Of a stretch of 64,000 nucleotides of DNA, positions 10,140-20,489 are shown piece after piece. Every line of letters begins with the position of its first letter. Within the stretch, counting starts at the first letter, position 1. The notes beneath the pieces were generated by a model. That model searched no databases. It had not been told where the DNA came from and was given only the letters and a program-made list of their open reading frames with translations. The translations under genes and the position numbers were made by a program. The DNA is from CBDDEI01 sp965226775 (GTDB lineage: Bacteria > Chloroflexota > Dehalococcoidia > SHYD01). The DNA lies in assembly GCA_965226775.1 (NCBI GenBank), contig CBDDEI010000002.1, forward strand, positions 1,674,001 through 1,738,000, read 5' to 3'.

Positions 10140-10484
10140 CTAAACGTCGCGACCGTCCTTGGATGACTGGAAGCGGCGCTGTAAGTCATCTGTGGCGCGC
10201 ACTGAAGCTACTTTGCCTTCTGCCACGACCTCTCGGAACACCTCGCGGCCTTCCACTAGGGCTTCTTTAAGCACCTCTTGCATCTCGCTTACTGTCCCCT
10301 TCAGGGAGGAGAGCTCTTCCTCAAAGCCCATGTTGCTGCGTTCACGCCAAAGAGCGCCTTGCTCTTTAAGCTGCGCCATGGTCTCTTTGCCGGGTTTCGG
10401 GGCTAGGAGCACGCCCGCCAATCCACCAACAATCCCACCTATCAAGAGGCCCCTAAAAAAGCCGCCGCTGATTTTCTTATTCAT
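10140..10484 (-). CDS. YtxH-domain protein
   Basis: 114 residues. The N-terminal glycine-rich membrane segment GLLIGGIVGGLAGVLLAPKPGKETMAQLKEQG is the YtxH hallmark; the remainder is charged helical or coiled-coil sequence. YtxH proteins are small stress-linked membrane proteins of unknown mechanism. It overlaps the upstream DUF948 gene by 8 nt, so the two are co-translated. Confidence 0.8.
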   Translation of the reverse strand: MNKKISGGFFRGLLIGGIVGGLAGVLLAPKPGKETMAQLKEQGALWRERSNMGFEEELSSLKGTVSEMQEVLKEALVEGREVFREVVAEGKVASVRATDDLQRRFQSSKDGRDV

Positions 10485-10785
10485 GCTTCGTATCCCTTTC
10501 TTGTCGTCCCTTCAGCGCATCTGCAACCTTGCTTGTGGCTGCTCTCAGACCTGCTATAAAGCTCAGTATTCGTATCACCGGACTCACCGTTGTTTCCGAT
10601 AGAAATGCGGTGGTTCCCTGTATACTGCCCAGTGTCATCTGAATGGTTTTGTACAATGGGCCAACCTTACGGTACAGGGAAATGCTGATGACAAGCAAGA
10701 CCAGTATCTGCACGATAGCCAGCAGCGCCAGCGCGATAAGGGCAACGTCTCTGATACTTTGTAGATTGATACCGTCTAGGCTCAT
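10477..10785 (-). CDS. DUF948-like membrane protein
   Basis: 102 residues with one N-terminal transmembrane helix (ALIALALLAIVQILVLLVIS), then an amphipathic region (YRKVGPLYKTIQMTLGSIQ) and a second hydrophobic patch near RILSFIAGL. DUF948 genes usually sit next to YtxH genes, as here. It starts 10 nt downstream of mnmA and may be read from the same transcript. Confidence 0.7.
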   Translation of the reverse strand: MSLDGINLQSIRDVALIALALLAIVQILVLLVISISLYRKVGPLYKTIQMTLGSIQGTTAFLSETTVSPVIRILSFIAGLRAATSKVADALKGRQERDTKHE

Positions 10786-10794
10786 AGCAACTCC

Positions 10795-11889
10795 CTATAC
10801 TTCTTCCTGTACCCGCGGCCTGCGGGCGATAATTCCGCCACCGACCACAGCATCTATATCATAGAACACCATTGCCTGCCCCGGCGTGACAGCCCGCTGC
10901 GGCTCTTGGAACGTCACCAGCACGCCGCCATCTACGGCTTCCAAGCGCGCCTGTGTCTCACTGGCCTTGTAGCGTATCTTCACCATGGCTTCCGCAGGCA
11001 GGTGCTCAAGGCCGCCCTGTACCAGGTGCACATCTTCCACCATAGCCTGCTCCTGAAAAAGTCCGGTCTCAGTCCCCACTACAATGCGTCGTTGTACCGG
11101 ATCGATGTCAGTTACGTAAACTCGCTCGCTAGTGGTCAGGCCCAGTCCCTGGCGCTGACCGATGGTGTAGTTGGCCACACCCTTGTGCGTACCAAGGACT
11201 CGCCCGGCGGCGTCCACAACCTCTCCCTCCTCCTCATCCAACCGCTCCCGCACAAAGCGACGATAGTCGTTGTCTGGGATGAAACAGATCTCCTGGCTAT
11301 CCGGCTTGTCCGCCACCGCCAGACCCAGCTCAACGGCAACGCCGCGGATCTCGTCCTTGGTGTAGCCGCCCACTGGGAAAAGGACGCTCCGCAGCTCCTC
11401 TTGCCCCAAGGTGTACAGAAAATACGACTGGTCCTTACGAGGATCCACACCCTGTAGCAGACGGTAGCCACGAGCATCGCTGTCGATTCGGGCATAGTGG
11501 CCGGTTGCCAGGTAGTCCGCGCCCAGCGCGCGCGCCTGCTGCAAGAGCGCGTCAAACTTCACATACTGGTTGCAGGCCAGGCACGGGTTAGGCGTACGCC
11601 CCTTGGAGTACTCGTCGACGAAATAATCCACCACGTTAGTCTTGAACGAGCGCTCGTAGTTGAGCAGGTAGTAGGGAATGCCCAGTTTGTTGGCGACCTC
11701 CTGTGCGTCCTCCACTGCCTCGATGCCGCAGCAGGTGCGGTTGGTCTCTGGCAGGTCGTCGCGTTCCTCCGTCCAGAGGCGCATGGTAATGCCCACCACC
11801 TCGTAGCCCTGACGCACCAGCAGCCCGGCCGCCACGGAGGAATCCACGCCGCCGCTCATCGCAACGACCACTTTTTGTGCCTTTGTCAT
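10795..11889 (-). CDS. mnmA: tRNA-specific 2-thiouridylase MnmA
   Basis: 364-residue ATP-dependent enzyme that thiolates U34 in the wobble position of Lys, Glu and Gln tRNAs. It has the PP-loop SGGVDS (12-17), the catalytic cysteine in NPCLAC (C103) and its partner in SQEICFIP (C202), plus GHYAR and DQSYFLYTL. Length and ends are normal. Divergent from the SDR gene at 12045; the ~155 bp between them should hold both promoters. Confidence 0.97.
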   Translation of the reverse strand: MTKAQKVVVAMSGGVDSSVAAGLLVRQGYEVVGITMRLWTEERDDLPETNRTCCGIEAVEDAQEVANKLGIPYYLLNYERSFKTNVVDYFVDEYSKGRTPNPCLACNQYVKFDALLQQARALGADYLATGHYARIDSDARGYRLLQGVDPRKDQSYFLYTLGQEELRSVLFPVGGYTKDEIRGVAVELGLAVADKPDSQEICFIPDNDYRRFVRERLDEEEGEVVDAAGRVLGTHKGVANYTIGQRQGLGLTTSERVYVTDIDPVQRRIVVGTETGLFQEQAMVEDVHLVQGGLEHLPAEAMVKIRYKASETQARLEAVDGGVLVTFQEPQRAVTPGQAMVFYDIDAVVGGGIIARRPRVQEEV

Positions 11890-12044
11890 ACATTCAGTGT
11901 AGCACGGCGCTCATTTTCGGGGAAACCACACCCACAGCCATTGCTAGCAACATCGCAAGGACAGAGGCGCCCCAACCCGTTGACAGCCTCTAACGCCAGG
12001 GTGTACACAAAATGAAGCTCAACAATCAGCAAGAGGAGTTCACT

Positions 12045-12878
12045 ATGCCTGATCTCAGCGGAAAAGTAGCCATCGTCACCGGTGGCAGTCAGGGCACGGG
12101 ACGGGGTATCGTCCACTGCTTTGCACAAGCCGGCGCGGATGTAGTGGTCGCAGCGCGCACGCAGGGGCCCATCGACCAGGTGGTAGATGAGGTGCGGGCC
12201 ATGGGGCGTCGCGCCATCGGTGTCTCTACAGACGTCACCTCTGCAGCGGACGCTCAGAACTTAGTAGACCGAACCGTAGCAGAGTTCGGCCGTGTAGACG
12301 TGCTGGTGAACTGCGCCGGCGGCAACTTTGGCCGCGACTTCCGCCGCGCGCCCCTGCTCGAGCTTACTTCGGATGAGTTCGACGCCTGCATCGGCCTGAA
12401 CCTCAAGAGCGTCTTCCTGGTGGGCCAGGCTTCGGCCAAGGTCATGATGGCCCAGGGCCAGGGCGTCATCATCAACATCGGCTCCGGCGCTCCCTGGAAT
12501 AACGAGCCCACCCGCACCGGCTTCGCCTTCTACGCCACGGCGAAAGCGGGCATCCCCAAGCTCACCGTTTCCATGGCCTCCGAGTGGTCGCCCACTATCC
12601 GGGTGAACTGCGTCCTCCCGGGCTTTATCGACAACCCCAAGGTCACGCCGGGCCGTACACCGGAATTGATTGCCAGACGGGTGCAAGGCATTGCTGCCGG
12701 ACGCATTGGTCAGCCGGACGACGTGGGGAACATGTGCGTCTTCCTGGCCTCCGACGATGCATCGTTCGTTGACGGCGCAACCATCGAGGTAACCGGCGGG
12801 AAGCGCAACCACGATCCGAACGTCATGATGAACGCAACAGACCCCACCGCGGCCAAAGCCGCCGCTACAGCAGGTTAG
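12045..12878 (+). CDS. SDR-family oxidoreductase
   Basis: 277-residue short-chain dehydrogenase/reductase. NAD(P) motif TGGSQGTGRG at the N-terminus, VNCAGG in place of the usual NNAG, and the catalytic YATAKAG with an upstream Ser in IGSGAP. An ATG 33 nt earlier (12012) is in frame, but AGAGGAG at 12030-12036 is correctly spaced for 12045 and MPDLSGKVAIVTGG is the natural family start. The C-terminal tail (KRNHDPNVMMNATDP) is longer than in FabG. Substrate unknown; the sequence resembles 2,4-dienoyl-CoA reductase or sugar dehydrogenase-like SDRs. Confidence 0.85.
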   Translation: MPDLSGKVAIVTGGSQGTGRGIVHCFAQAGADVVVAARTQGPIDQVVDEVRAMGRRAIGVSTDVTSAADAQNLVDRTVAEFGRVDVLVNCAGGNFGRDFRRAPLLELTSDEFDACIGLNLKSVFLVGQASAKVMMAQGQGVIINIGSGAPWNNEPTRTGFAFYATAKAGIPKLTVSMASEWSPTIRVNCVLPGFIDNPKVTPGRTPELIARRVQGIAAGRIGQPDDVGNMCVFLASDDASFVDGATIEVTGGKRNHDPNVMMNATDPTAAKAAATAG

Positions 12879-12888
12879 TAGCTAAACG

Positions 12889-12920
12889 GTGTAGGTCGGG
12901 GCTTCCGCCCCGACCTACAC
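12889..12920. terminator. Perfect 14-bp palindrome, probable bidirectional terminator
   Basis: Arms GTGTAGGTCGGGGC and GCCCCGACCTACAC around a TTCC loop, 10 nt after the SDR stop. No T-run follows, so it may equally be a dispersed repeat element. A second, weaker hairpin lies about 30-60 nt further on (TCCGAAG...CTTCGGA). The gap 12879-13137 holds no gene. Confidence 0.55.
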
Positions 12921-13028
12921 ACTTACAACATTCGAATCTATTAGCTTGTCCTCTCTCCGAAGCTGACTCGCCTTCGGAAAGAGCCTTTCTCAAGGGAGAA
13001 GCGCTACAGATTCATACCACGGCTTATG

Positions 13029-13108
13029 GTTCGACAAGCTCACCATGAGCGGGATTGCCAGTTGTATTACGGCTCAGAGTAGACTCTAGGTTCACCATGA
13101 GCGGGGCA
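13029..13108. repeat. Dispersed TTCGACAAGCTCACC-type repeat, two partial copies
   Basis: GGTTCGACAAGCTCACC followed by ATGAGCGGG near 13029, then a shortened copy GGTTCACCATGAGCGGGG near 13090. These are single copies of the arm amplified in the array at 34.2-35.2 kb and resemble REP-type intergenic palindromes. Confidence 0.65.
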
Positions 13109-13137
13109 AGGCCCACGCCCTTGCTATATCAACTCGC

Positions 13138-16100
13138 CTACGCAATAGCTATCGCGGCTGAGCGGCCTCGGACGGCCATCGACACCGGCACGCCATCCTT
13201 ATAGGTGACGCTGTTCCAGGGCAGCGAAGGCACGCGCTGCCCCGGTGTGATAATACCCACCAAGTTCAGCGGGTCGGTGGCGTTGACCGTGATGGTCGCG
13301 CCGCTGGGCTTGGCCCGGCGCACGCTGCGCAGCATCTGCACCGCCTCCGGCTGCGCGTACTGCTCCCCGGAGAAGCCCGCCACGAAGCGTCCGCCGCGGA
13401 TCTCGCCGCGCGCCTCCAGACGGCGGTACACCCGCACCAGGTCGCGCCAGGGTGGCAGACCGTTCTCCCGCATCAGCAGCCGCGGGAATACCACACCGTA
13501 GCGTCGCAGCAGTTTGCGGGCATAGAACTCGTTCACCTCATCCGAGGTCATCTCCGAGACATCGCCTTTGGGCAGCAGCGACCAGCGGCCGGCGGGTTGT
13601 CGCGGGTTCGGCATGCTTGGCGGAATGCGGCTGGGGCCGTTGCGGCGCTGCGGCCTTGCGGATGCCTTTCGCACCGGCGAGGTCAGGGAGAGCAGCCCTG
13701 AGAGGCCGTCGCAGGTGACGTAGCCCCGGGCCACCAGCTCCTTCATCCCTTCTTCCACGTCCGCGGGAAGTTGATGGGTGGCGCGCACCAGATCCTGGAA
13801 GAAGCATGCGCCCCGGTTCTGGAGGCACTCCAACAGGTCTTGCGCCACGCCGCTTAGGACGGGCATGGGGCCAGCGCCGTCCGTAGTTTCTAGATAAGTG
13901 GATAGGTTGTCTCGGAACAAGAATGCGATAGGCGTGGAGCGGGTCGCGCCGCCGGCGGGGGTCGAGACATCGCTGCGAGGGTGCAGGCGGGCCCACGCAA
14001 GCTGCCCGCTCAGGCAGAGCTCCTCCAGCCAGGTGCGGCTGAACCGCTTCAAGCGCTCGGGCAGGATGTGGGACTCCCACGCGCCCACCGGGACTTCGAA
14101 CCCTTCGAGCTGTTCCAGCACGCCCATCAACCCGGTAGGGCCGTCCAGCTTGTGCTGCGGGTCGGCGTGCTGCCACACCGCCAGGAAGCGCAGGAAGTCT
14201 GCCGCAGAGACAGGCTCTATCTCCTGCCGCAGCCGGTCCAGGGTGTGGCGATGGATGCGGGCCAACAGCCGGCGGTCGCACCACTCCATCGCGTCCTGGT
14301 CGGGAGTAAAGCGGCCGCGCAAAGCAAGGCCTTGCAACTCCACCGCGGTCAGCGCGGAGACAACTTCACTGGTATCAAGCCCTAGCGGTTCAGCCAAGGA
14401 CTCAGCGGTAACCGGCCCCAGGATCTCCAGACGGCCACGCAAGATGTCCCGCAGCGCCGTCTCCGGCTCTTGAGGCATGTCCCTTGGCGCAGGCAGTGTC
14501 TCTAGCAGAGGCGAGGCCACTGCGCCCGGCAATAGCAATGTCACAAGGGGCAGCCGCTCCAGCGCCACCCACAGCGGCTCGCTGTTCGTTGACTGCAAGA
14601 CCGTTGCCCGGCGCTGCATCACTAGCTCATCAAAATACGCTTGCCACGGCGCGCCTTCGGCGGCGGTCAGGTAGTTGGCCGTGAGCAGCGCATCGTGCAA
14701 CTCATCGGCGTTCTCAGGCTCCGGCCACGCTTCGCCCTTCACCCGCTGGATAGCTTCTGCGTCCAGGCGTCCCAGGTCTTCCGCAGTCTGGTAGTCCAGC
14801 GTGCGCCGCATGGAGACGGCCTGGGTGCGGCGTTCCTCCAGAGGCGCATCGTCCAGGTAGCCGTATGGCCGCACCGAGAGCACCTCGTGAGTGAAGGGCG
14901 AGGGCGCTGTGGTGTCTTTGGCGACCAGGGTCACCTTCCCGTCGACCACCGACTCCAGCAGGCTCAGGAACTTCTCCACGTCCATAGCTTCATAGAGGCA
15001 GTCCCGCAGCGTCTCGCTCACCAGCGGATGGTCCGGCAGTTGGATGTCGCCTACGATGTTCTCCTGGCAGGCGACCACGTCTGGGAAGACCGCGGTGAGC
15101 AGGTCGTCGGAGCGCATCCGTTGCAGCGGCATGGGCACCTTTCGCCCGCCCGACTGCCGTAGGATGGCGAGCGCCCGGCTGGCATTCCATCGCCAGCGCG
15201 TCTGGAACATGGGCGCGGCCAGGAGCGCCTGGATGAGCACGTCCTGCGCCGAGTTGGGATGCAGATAGGAGAAGACCTCTTCTAAGGGGAAGCTGTGCTG
15301 CGGCCCCAGGGAGAGGACAATGGCGTCCTCATTCACCGCGGCCTGAAGCTCCATGTTGAAGGTGCGGCAGAAGCGCTTGCGCAGCGCCAGCCCCCACGCC
15401 CGGTTCACCCGAGCGCCAAAGGGTGAGTGCATGACAAGCTGCATGCCGCCGCTCTCATCAAAGAAGCGCTCCAGCACCAGCGTCTCCTGCGTAGGCATCA
15501 CACCCAGCGCGGCCTTTGCCAGGGCCAGGTACTCCACAAGCTGTTGCGCGGCCGTGCCCTCTAGTCCGGCGGCCTCCCGCACCCACGCGAGCGCGCCGTC
15601 CATGTCGGGCAACCGCTGGTCGATCTCGTGGCGGACGGTGGATACCGCAGCCGACACCTCATCGGTGCGGGCCGGCGCCTCGCCCAGCCAGAAGGGGATA
15701 GTGGGTGGCATGCCGTGGGCGTCCTCCACCCGCACTTTGCCCTGCTCCACACGCAGGATACGCCAGGAGGTTGCGCCAAGCTGAAAGATATCGCCGGGGA
15801 TGCTCTCCACCGCAAAGTCCTCGTGCACCGTGCCAAGGAAGAGTCCCTCCGGCTCCTGGAGTACCTGGTAGTCGGCGTTCTCCGGGATGGCCCCGCCGGA
15901 GGTCACCGCGGCCAGGCGCGCGCCCTTGCGAGCACGGAACCGCTTCTGCACGCTGTCGTAGTGGAGGTATGCGCCGCCGCGGCCCCAGCGGGTCGCGTAG
16001 CCCTCGGTGAGCATACGGCTTACGGCATCGAACTCCTCTCGGGTCAACTCATGGTAGGGGTAGGCCCCCTTGTAGAGCTGGAAGAGGGCCTCTTCATCCC

Positions 16101-17411
16101 ACTCCTCCATAGCTACTGCAGCCACCATTTGCTGGGCCAGGATGTCCAGGGGCTTTGTGCAAACTGTCAGCCGGTCCAGGTTGCCCTGCCGCACCTGATG
16201 GAGCAGCGCGGCGCACTCCACCAGCTCGTCGCGGCTCAACGGGAAGAGCCGCCCGCGGGAGACCGCGCCCATAGTGTGGCCGGAGCGTCCCACCCGCTGC
16301 AGCAGGCTGGCGATGGAGCGGGGCGAGCCAAGCTGGCATACCAGGTCCACCGTGCCGATATCGATGCCCAGCTCTAGCGACGCCGTAGCCACCAGCGCCT
16401 TCAGCGACCCCGTCTTGAGCCGCTGCTCCGCGTTCAGCCGCTGCTCCCGCGAGAGGCTGCCGTGGTGCGCCGCCACATTGTCCTCTCCCAACCGCTTGGC
16501 TAGGTGGAAGGTGGCGCGCTCCGCCAAGCGGCGGGTGTTCACAAAGATAAGTGTAGTGCGCTCCTGCTGCACCAGCTCTGCCAGACGGTCGTAGATCTCC
16601 TCCCACGCCTCGTTGGAACAGACCGCCTCCAGCGGCCGCGAGGGTAGCTCCAGCGTCAGGTCCAGCTCCCGGCGATGGCCTTCGTCAACGATGGCGCAGT
16701 CGGGCGCAGCGCCGTCACCGCCCACCAGCAGCCGCGCCACCTCCTGGATAGGCTTCTGCGTAGCCGACAAGCCGATACGCACCGGCCGCTCCTCTGTTAG
16801 CGCTGCCAGCCGCTCCAGGCTCAAGGCCAGGTGAGCGCCCCGCTTGCTGCCGGCCACAGCATGGATCTCGTCCACTATGACCGTCTTCACCGGCTTGAGC
16901 ATGCGCCGCCCGCCCTCCGAGGTGAGCAGGATGTAGAAGGACTCGGGAGTGGTCACCAAAATGTGCGGCGGCTTCTTCACCATGGCCTGCCGCTGTGTGG
17001 AGCTGGTATCGCCAGTGCGGACGGAGACCCGGATCTCCGGGCAATCCAACCCCATCTGCCGCAGCAACTCACCAATCTCTTCCAGAGGCTGAGCCAGGTT
17101 TTTTTGCACGTCGTTGCTCAGCGCCTTCAGGGGGAGATATAGAGCACCTGAGTGGTATCCGCCAGTTCTCCCGCGATGCCCTGTCGCACTAAGTCATCCA
17201 GGCAGGCAAGGAACGCGGCCAGGGTCTTGCCCGACCCTGTAGGCGCAGCGATGAGGGTGTTCTGGCCCTCCTGAATCGTGGGCCAGCCGCGTGTCTGCGC
17301 CGCAGTGGGGCTAGCAAACCGCTCTGCGAACCAACCCTGGATGGCGGGATGGAACGCGGCCAGCGCCTCGTGGGGGTTTCCTGGCAGTGGAGCTATCGGT
17401 GTTTTCTGCAT
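13138..17411 (-). CDS. lhr: Lhr-type large ATP-dependent helicase (frameshifted)
   Basis: Large superfamily 2 helicase, about 1420 residues after repair; the family unwinds DNA and RNA-DNA hybrids in repair. The N-terminal piece (17411-17127) has the Q-motif region SPTAAQTRGW and Walker A APTGSGKT. The main piece has TTPESFYILLTS, VDEIHAVAGSKRGAHLALSL (DEIH box), SATQKP, LVATASLELGIDIG and RVGRSGH, then the long winged-helix and Lhr-core C-terminus. The frame breaks at the GGGGG run 17130-17134 (CCCCC on the coding strand); one more C restores LYISPLKALSNDVQKN. That homopolymer context points to a sequencing error. Confidence 0.92.
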
Positions 17412-17423
17412 GTCCTGCTCCTT

Positions 17424-18761
17424 CTAAGCAGCTATGGCAGCGGGGAGGGGTTGCCGCGCTTTGGGCGGCTTTGCAGTGCTCAGCAGGATACCCGTCGTGG
17501 CGAAGAGGACGAAGGAGAGCGACCACAGTATAGTGGCAGGCACGCCCACGTCCAGCAGCAAGCCATAGCCCGGTGCGGCCACTGCATTCGCAACGATCGT
17601 AACTGGCAAGGCCACGCCCTGTATGGAGCCCAGGAACCGCCTGCCAAAATAGCTGGGCCAGATCAAGTTGTTTAGCGTCACAAACGGACCAATGGCGGCG
17701 CCCCACAAAAAGCTGTGGAGGAACACGGAATAGCCTTGGCTCCCCGCAAAGATCATGGGCAGTACGGAGCTTGCCAGTCCTAGGCCGCCCATAAGCCCCA
17801 GCAAGCGTACCGAAATGCGCTCTCCTATGAAGCCAAAGAGGAGGCTGGAAAATACCACCGTTAGTGGATCGAAAACCGTCCCTAACGCCACGGTCTCAAG
17901 GGGAATGCCCTGGTCCTGAAAGAACGCTACTCTGTGCACCAATGTGCCGGAAAGGGCAATGCCGGTGAGGGCCAGCGCACCCAAGATCATCCAAAAGGTG
18001 CCGCTGTGTAGCGTCTCCTGCAACGTCCAGTTGGTTTCGGCAAAGACCGGACGAGGCCGCTCTGTATCTCGGATTACCTGTTCCTTTGCGCCGTCCGGAC
18101 GCAGTCCATAATCCTCCGGTGCTCGCCGCATCACCAGGGCGCTCACTGATGAGACAACCGTCGTGACAATTACGCCGTAGAACATCCAGCCCCAACGCCA
18201 GCCAACGTTCGACAGCAGCCACTGTGTGGTCGGAATCCAGAGAGTTGCGCCCATTGGCATGCCGACCATCGCCATTGCCATAGCGCGGCCCCGCCTGGCG
18301 ATGAACCACTTGGCCACCGGCACCGTCGTCAGAAGGTTCGCGCCAGGCCCGCCCAAGCCGGCTATCCCAGACACTGCGAAGATAAGATAGAGCTGCCATA
18401 GCTCCTGCACGTACCCCAACACAAAGAGGCTAATGCCGGCCACAATCCCGCCGACCATACCCAGCCAGCGCGAACCCCAGCGGTCCAGCAACCGGCCGAT
18501 GATGGGGCCAGTGAACCCTGCAAGCAACAACCGGAAGGTGAGCGCCAGCGAAACCTGACTGCGGCTCCACCCTAGCTCAGTGCCCATGGGAATGATGTAG
18601 AAGGAGAACACGACCGGATTCATGGGCGAGATAGAGAAATTCATCACGAGTGCAGCGCCCGCCATGATCCAGCCATAGTAGATGCCAAAGGGCGCGGGAA
18701 GCCTCGAAGCAGGTTTGGGCGCGGGGGGTGGGTTGCCTGATGAAACGGTCGCGCTGGACAT
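17424..18761 (-). CDS. MFS transporter (monocarboxylate/oxalate-like)
   Basis: About 445 residues, 12 membrane segments. The N-terminal YYGWIMAGAALVMNF and LGWSRSQVSLALTF, GRLLDRWGSRW, and the mid-chain KWFIARRGRAMAMAMVGMPMG are typical of the OFA/MCT branch that carries small carboxylates. I prefer the ATG at 18761 (MSSATVSSG) over the in-frame start at 18785. The gap to lhr is only about 12 nt, so they may be co-transcribed with this gene first. A related carrier is encoded at 35311. Confidence 0.82.
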   Translation of the reverse strand: MSSATVSSGNPPPAPKPASRLPAPFGIYYGWIMAGAALVMNFSISPMNPVVFSFYIIPMGTELGWSRSQVSLALTFRLLLAGFTGPIIGRLLDRWGSRWLGMVGGIVAGISLFVLGYVQELWQLYLIFAVSGIAGLGGPGANLLTTVPVAKWFIARRGRAMAMAMVGMPMGATLWIPTTQWLLSNVGWRWGWMFYGVIVTTVVSSVSALVMRRAPEDYGLRPDGAKEQVIRDTERPRPVFAETNWTLQETLHSGTFWMILGALALTGIALSGTLVHRVAFFQDQGIPLETVALGTVFDPLTVVFSSLLFGFIGERISVRLLGLMGGLGLASSVLPMIFAGSQGYSVFLHSFLWGAAIGPFVTLNNLIWPSYFGRRFLGSIQGVALPVTIVANAVAAPGYGLLLDVGVPATILWSLSFVLFATTGILLSTAKPPKARQPLPAAIAA

Positions 18762-19040
18762 AGTTTTCCTATGATACCCCAGCACAGCATCCTTGACTAG
18801 AACATCTGAACGGAAATCTTAGGGCAGCCCGTTTGGGAATAGGTATCTTTCGCAATTACTGCTTCCAACTTGACAGCCGTTTTAGGCATCGCTAGCATGA
18901 TTCATCATGGACTTAACTGAAGACGACCAACCTCCAGACTCTCCGGCTCACCGTAGCCCCTTACCTTCTCCTCTACCCCTGGCCGCTCCAGCGGGATTAC
19001 TGTACTTGCGTGTTACGCATCCCCTCTTAACGGCCCGCTA

Positions 19041-20408
19041 ATGACAGCTGTCTGGTCAGGTATTGTTCTTGCAGCGGGTCGCGGCACTCGTATGCACTCC
19101 AAACGTCCCAAAGTGCTCCACCCCATCGCAGGGAAGGCCATGATTGCCCATACCCTGGATGCGCTGTTCCAGGCCGGCCTCTCTCGCATCATTGTGGTCA
19201 CGAACCCCGAGACGCTGGCCGGCGGCGCGTGGCCTGCCGACGTCCAACCCGTCCTGCAGGACCCGCCCCTGGGCACAGGCGATGCCGTGCGGCAGGGCTT
19301 AGCCACGATCTCGGCGGACACACAACACCTCTTGGTGGTGAATGGGGATGTCCCTCTGGTCACGCCTGAAACCCTGCGCGCCGCTATGACGCGACACGTT
19401 GAGGGCAACGCATCCCTCACCCTCGCCACTTGCCTGCGCGACGATCCCGCCGGCTACGGCCGCGTGCTGCGCGATACAAACAACAGCATTAACGCCATCG
19501 TAGAAGACCACGACCTAGCGGAGGGTCAGCACTCGTACACAGAGACAAACGAGGGCGTCTACTGCATCGAAGCCGTCTGGGCTGTTGCCGCGCTCTCAAA
19601 GCTCCGCCCGCACAGCAACAAAGAGTACTATCTGACCGACCTCGCAGAGATGGCAAGCTCCGAGGGCCTCACTATCGAGGCGCTGCACATCAGCGACCCG
19701 CAGGAAACCATGGGGGTCAACGACCGCGTCCAACTTGCTGAAGCAGAGTCGATCATGAGACAGCGAGTGCGCACCGCCGTAATGCGCTCCGGCGTCACTT
19801 TGCACGATCCTGCCTCTATCTACATCGACGCCGGCGTCCTCATTGGCCAGGACACGGAGATCTTTCCCCAGACCACTATTAGCGGCAGCAGCGTCATCGG
19901 CCAGGACTGCCGCATAGGCCCCCACGCAGTCATCCAGGATTCCCGCATCGCGGACGGCTGCACCGTGGGCGAATCCACGTTGGAAGAAGCAACGCTGGAA
20001 GCCGCGGTCACCGTCGGCCCCTACTGTCACCTCCGCCCCGGCGCGTATATACAAACTGAAGCACACCTGGGCAACTATGTGGAAGTGAAGAGCAGCCGCG
20101 TAGGGCGCCGCACCCTCATCGGCCACTTTAGCTATATCGGCGACGCCGTGCTTGGGGCAGACGTGAACGTGGGCGCAGGCTCCATCACCTGCAACTTTGA
20201 CGGCGTAGAAAAACACCAGACCATTATTGGCGATGGCGTATTTCTTGGGAGCGCCACCATGTTGGTTGCGCCCGTTACTTTAGGCGCTGGCGCGGCTACC
20301 GGAGCCGGCGCAGTCGTTACGAAAGATGTGCCTCCCGGCGAGTTGGTGGCTGGCGTGCCTGCCCGCCCCTTGCCGCGACGGACTAAGCCGGCGGAGACCT
20401 CCCGCTAG
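19041..20408 (+). CDS. glmU: Bifunctional GlmU (UDP-GlcNAc synthesis)
   Basis: 455 residues, normal length. The N-terminal uridylyltransferase domain has LAAGRGTRM and KRPKVLHPIAGKAM; the C-terminal left-handed beta-helix acetyltransferase domain has hexapeptide repeats and GNYVEVKSS, then GDAVLGADVNVGAGSITCNF. It makes UDP-N-acetylglucosamine from glucosamine-1-phosphate for peptidoglycan or other envelope glycans. The 255-bp upstream gap should hold its promoter; I see no convincing boxes there. Confidence 0.97.
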   Translation: MTAVWSGIVLAAGRGTRMHSKRPKVLHPIAGKAMIAHTLDALFQAGLSRIIVVTNPETLAGGAWPADVQPVLQDPPLGTGDAVRQGLATISADTQHLLVVNGDVPLVTPETLRAAMTRHVEGNASLTLATCLRDDPAGYGRVLRDTNNSINAIVEDHDLAEGQHSYTETNEGVYCIEAVWAVAALSKLRPHSNKEYYLTDLAEMASSEGLTIEALHISDPQETMGVNDRVQLAEAESIMRQRVRTAVMRSGVTLHDPASIYIDAGVLIGQDTEIFPQTTISGSSVIGQDCRIGPHAVIQDSRIADGCTVGESTLEEATLEAAVTVGPYCHLRPGAYIQTEAHLGNYVEVKSSRVGRRTLIGHFSYIGDAVLGADVNVGAGSITCNFDGVEKHQTIIGDGVFLGSATMLVAPVTLGAGAATGAGAVVTKDVPPGELVAGVPARPLPRRTKPAETSR

Positions 20409-20489
20409 GAACAAGTAAGGGGATGATAGAGGGAACGCTGCCCTGAACTGCGCCAAGCGCACTCAGGAGCAACGCGAAACTCGGCAACT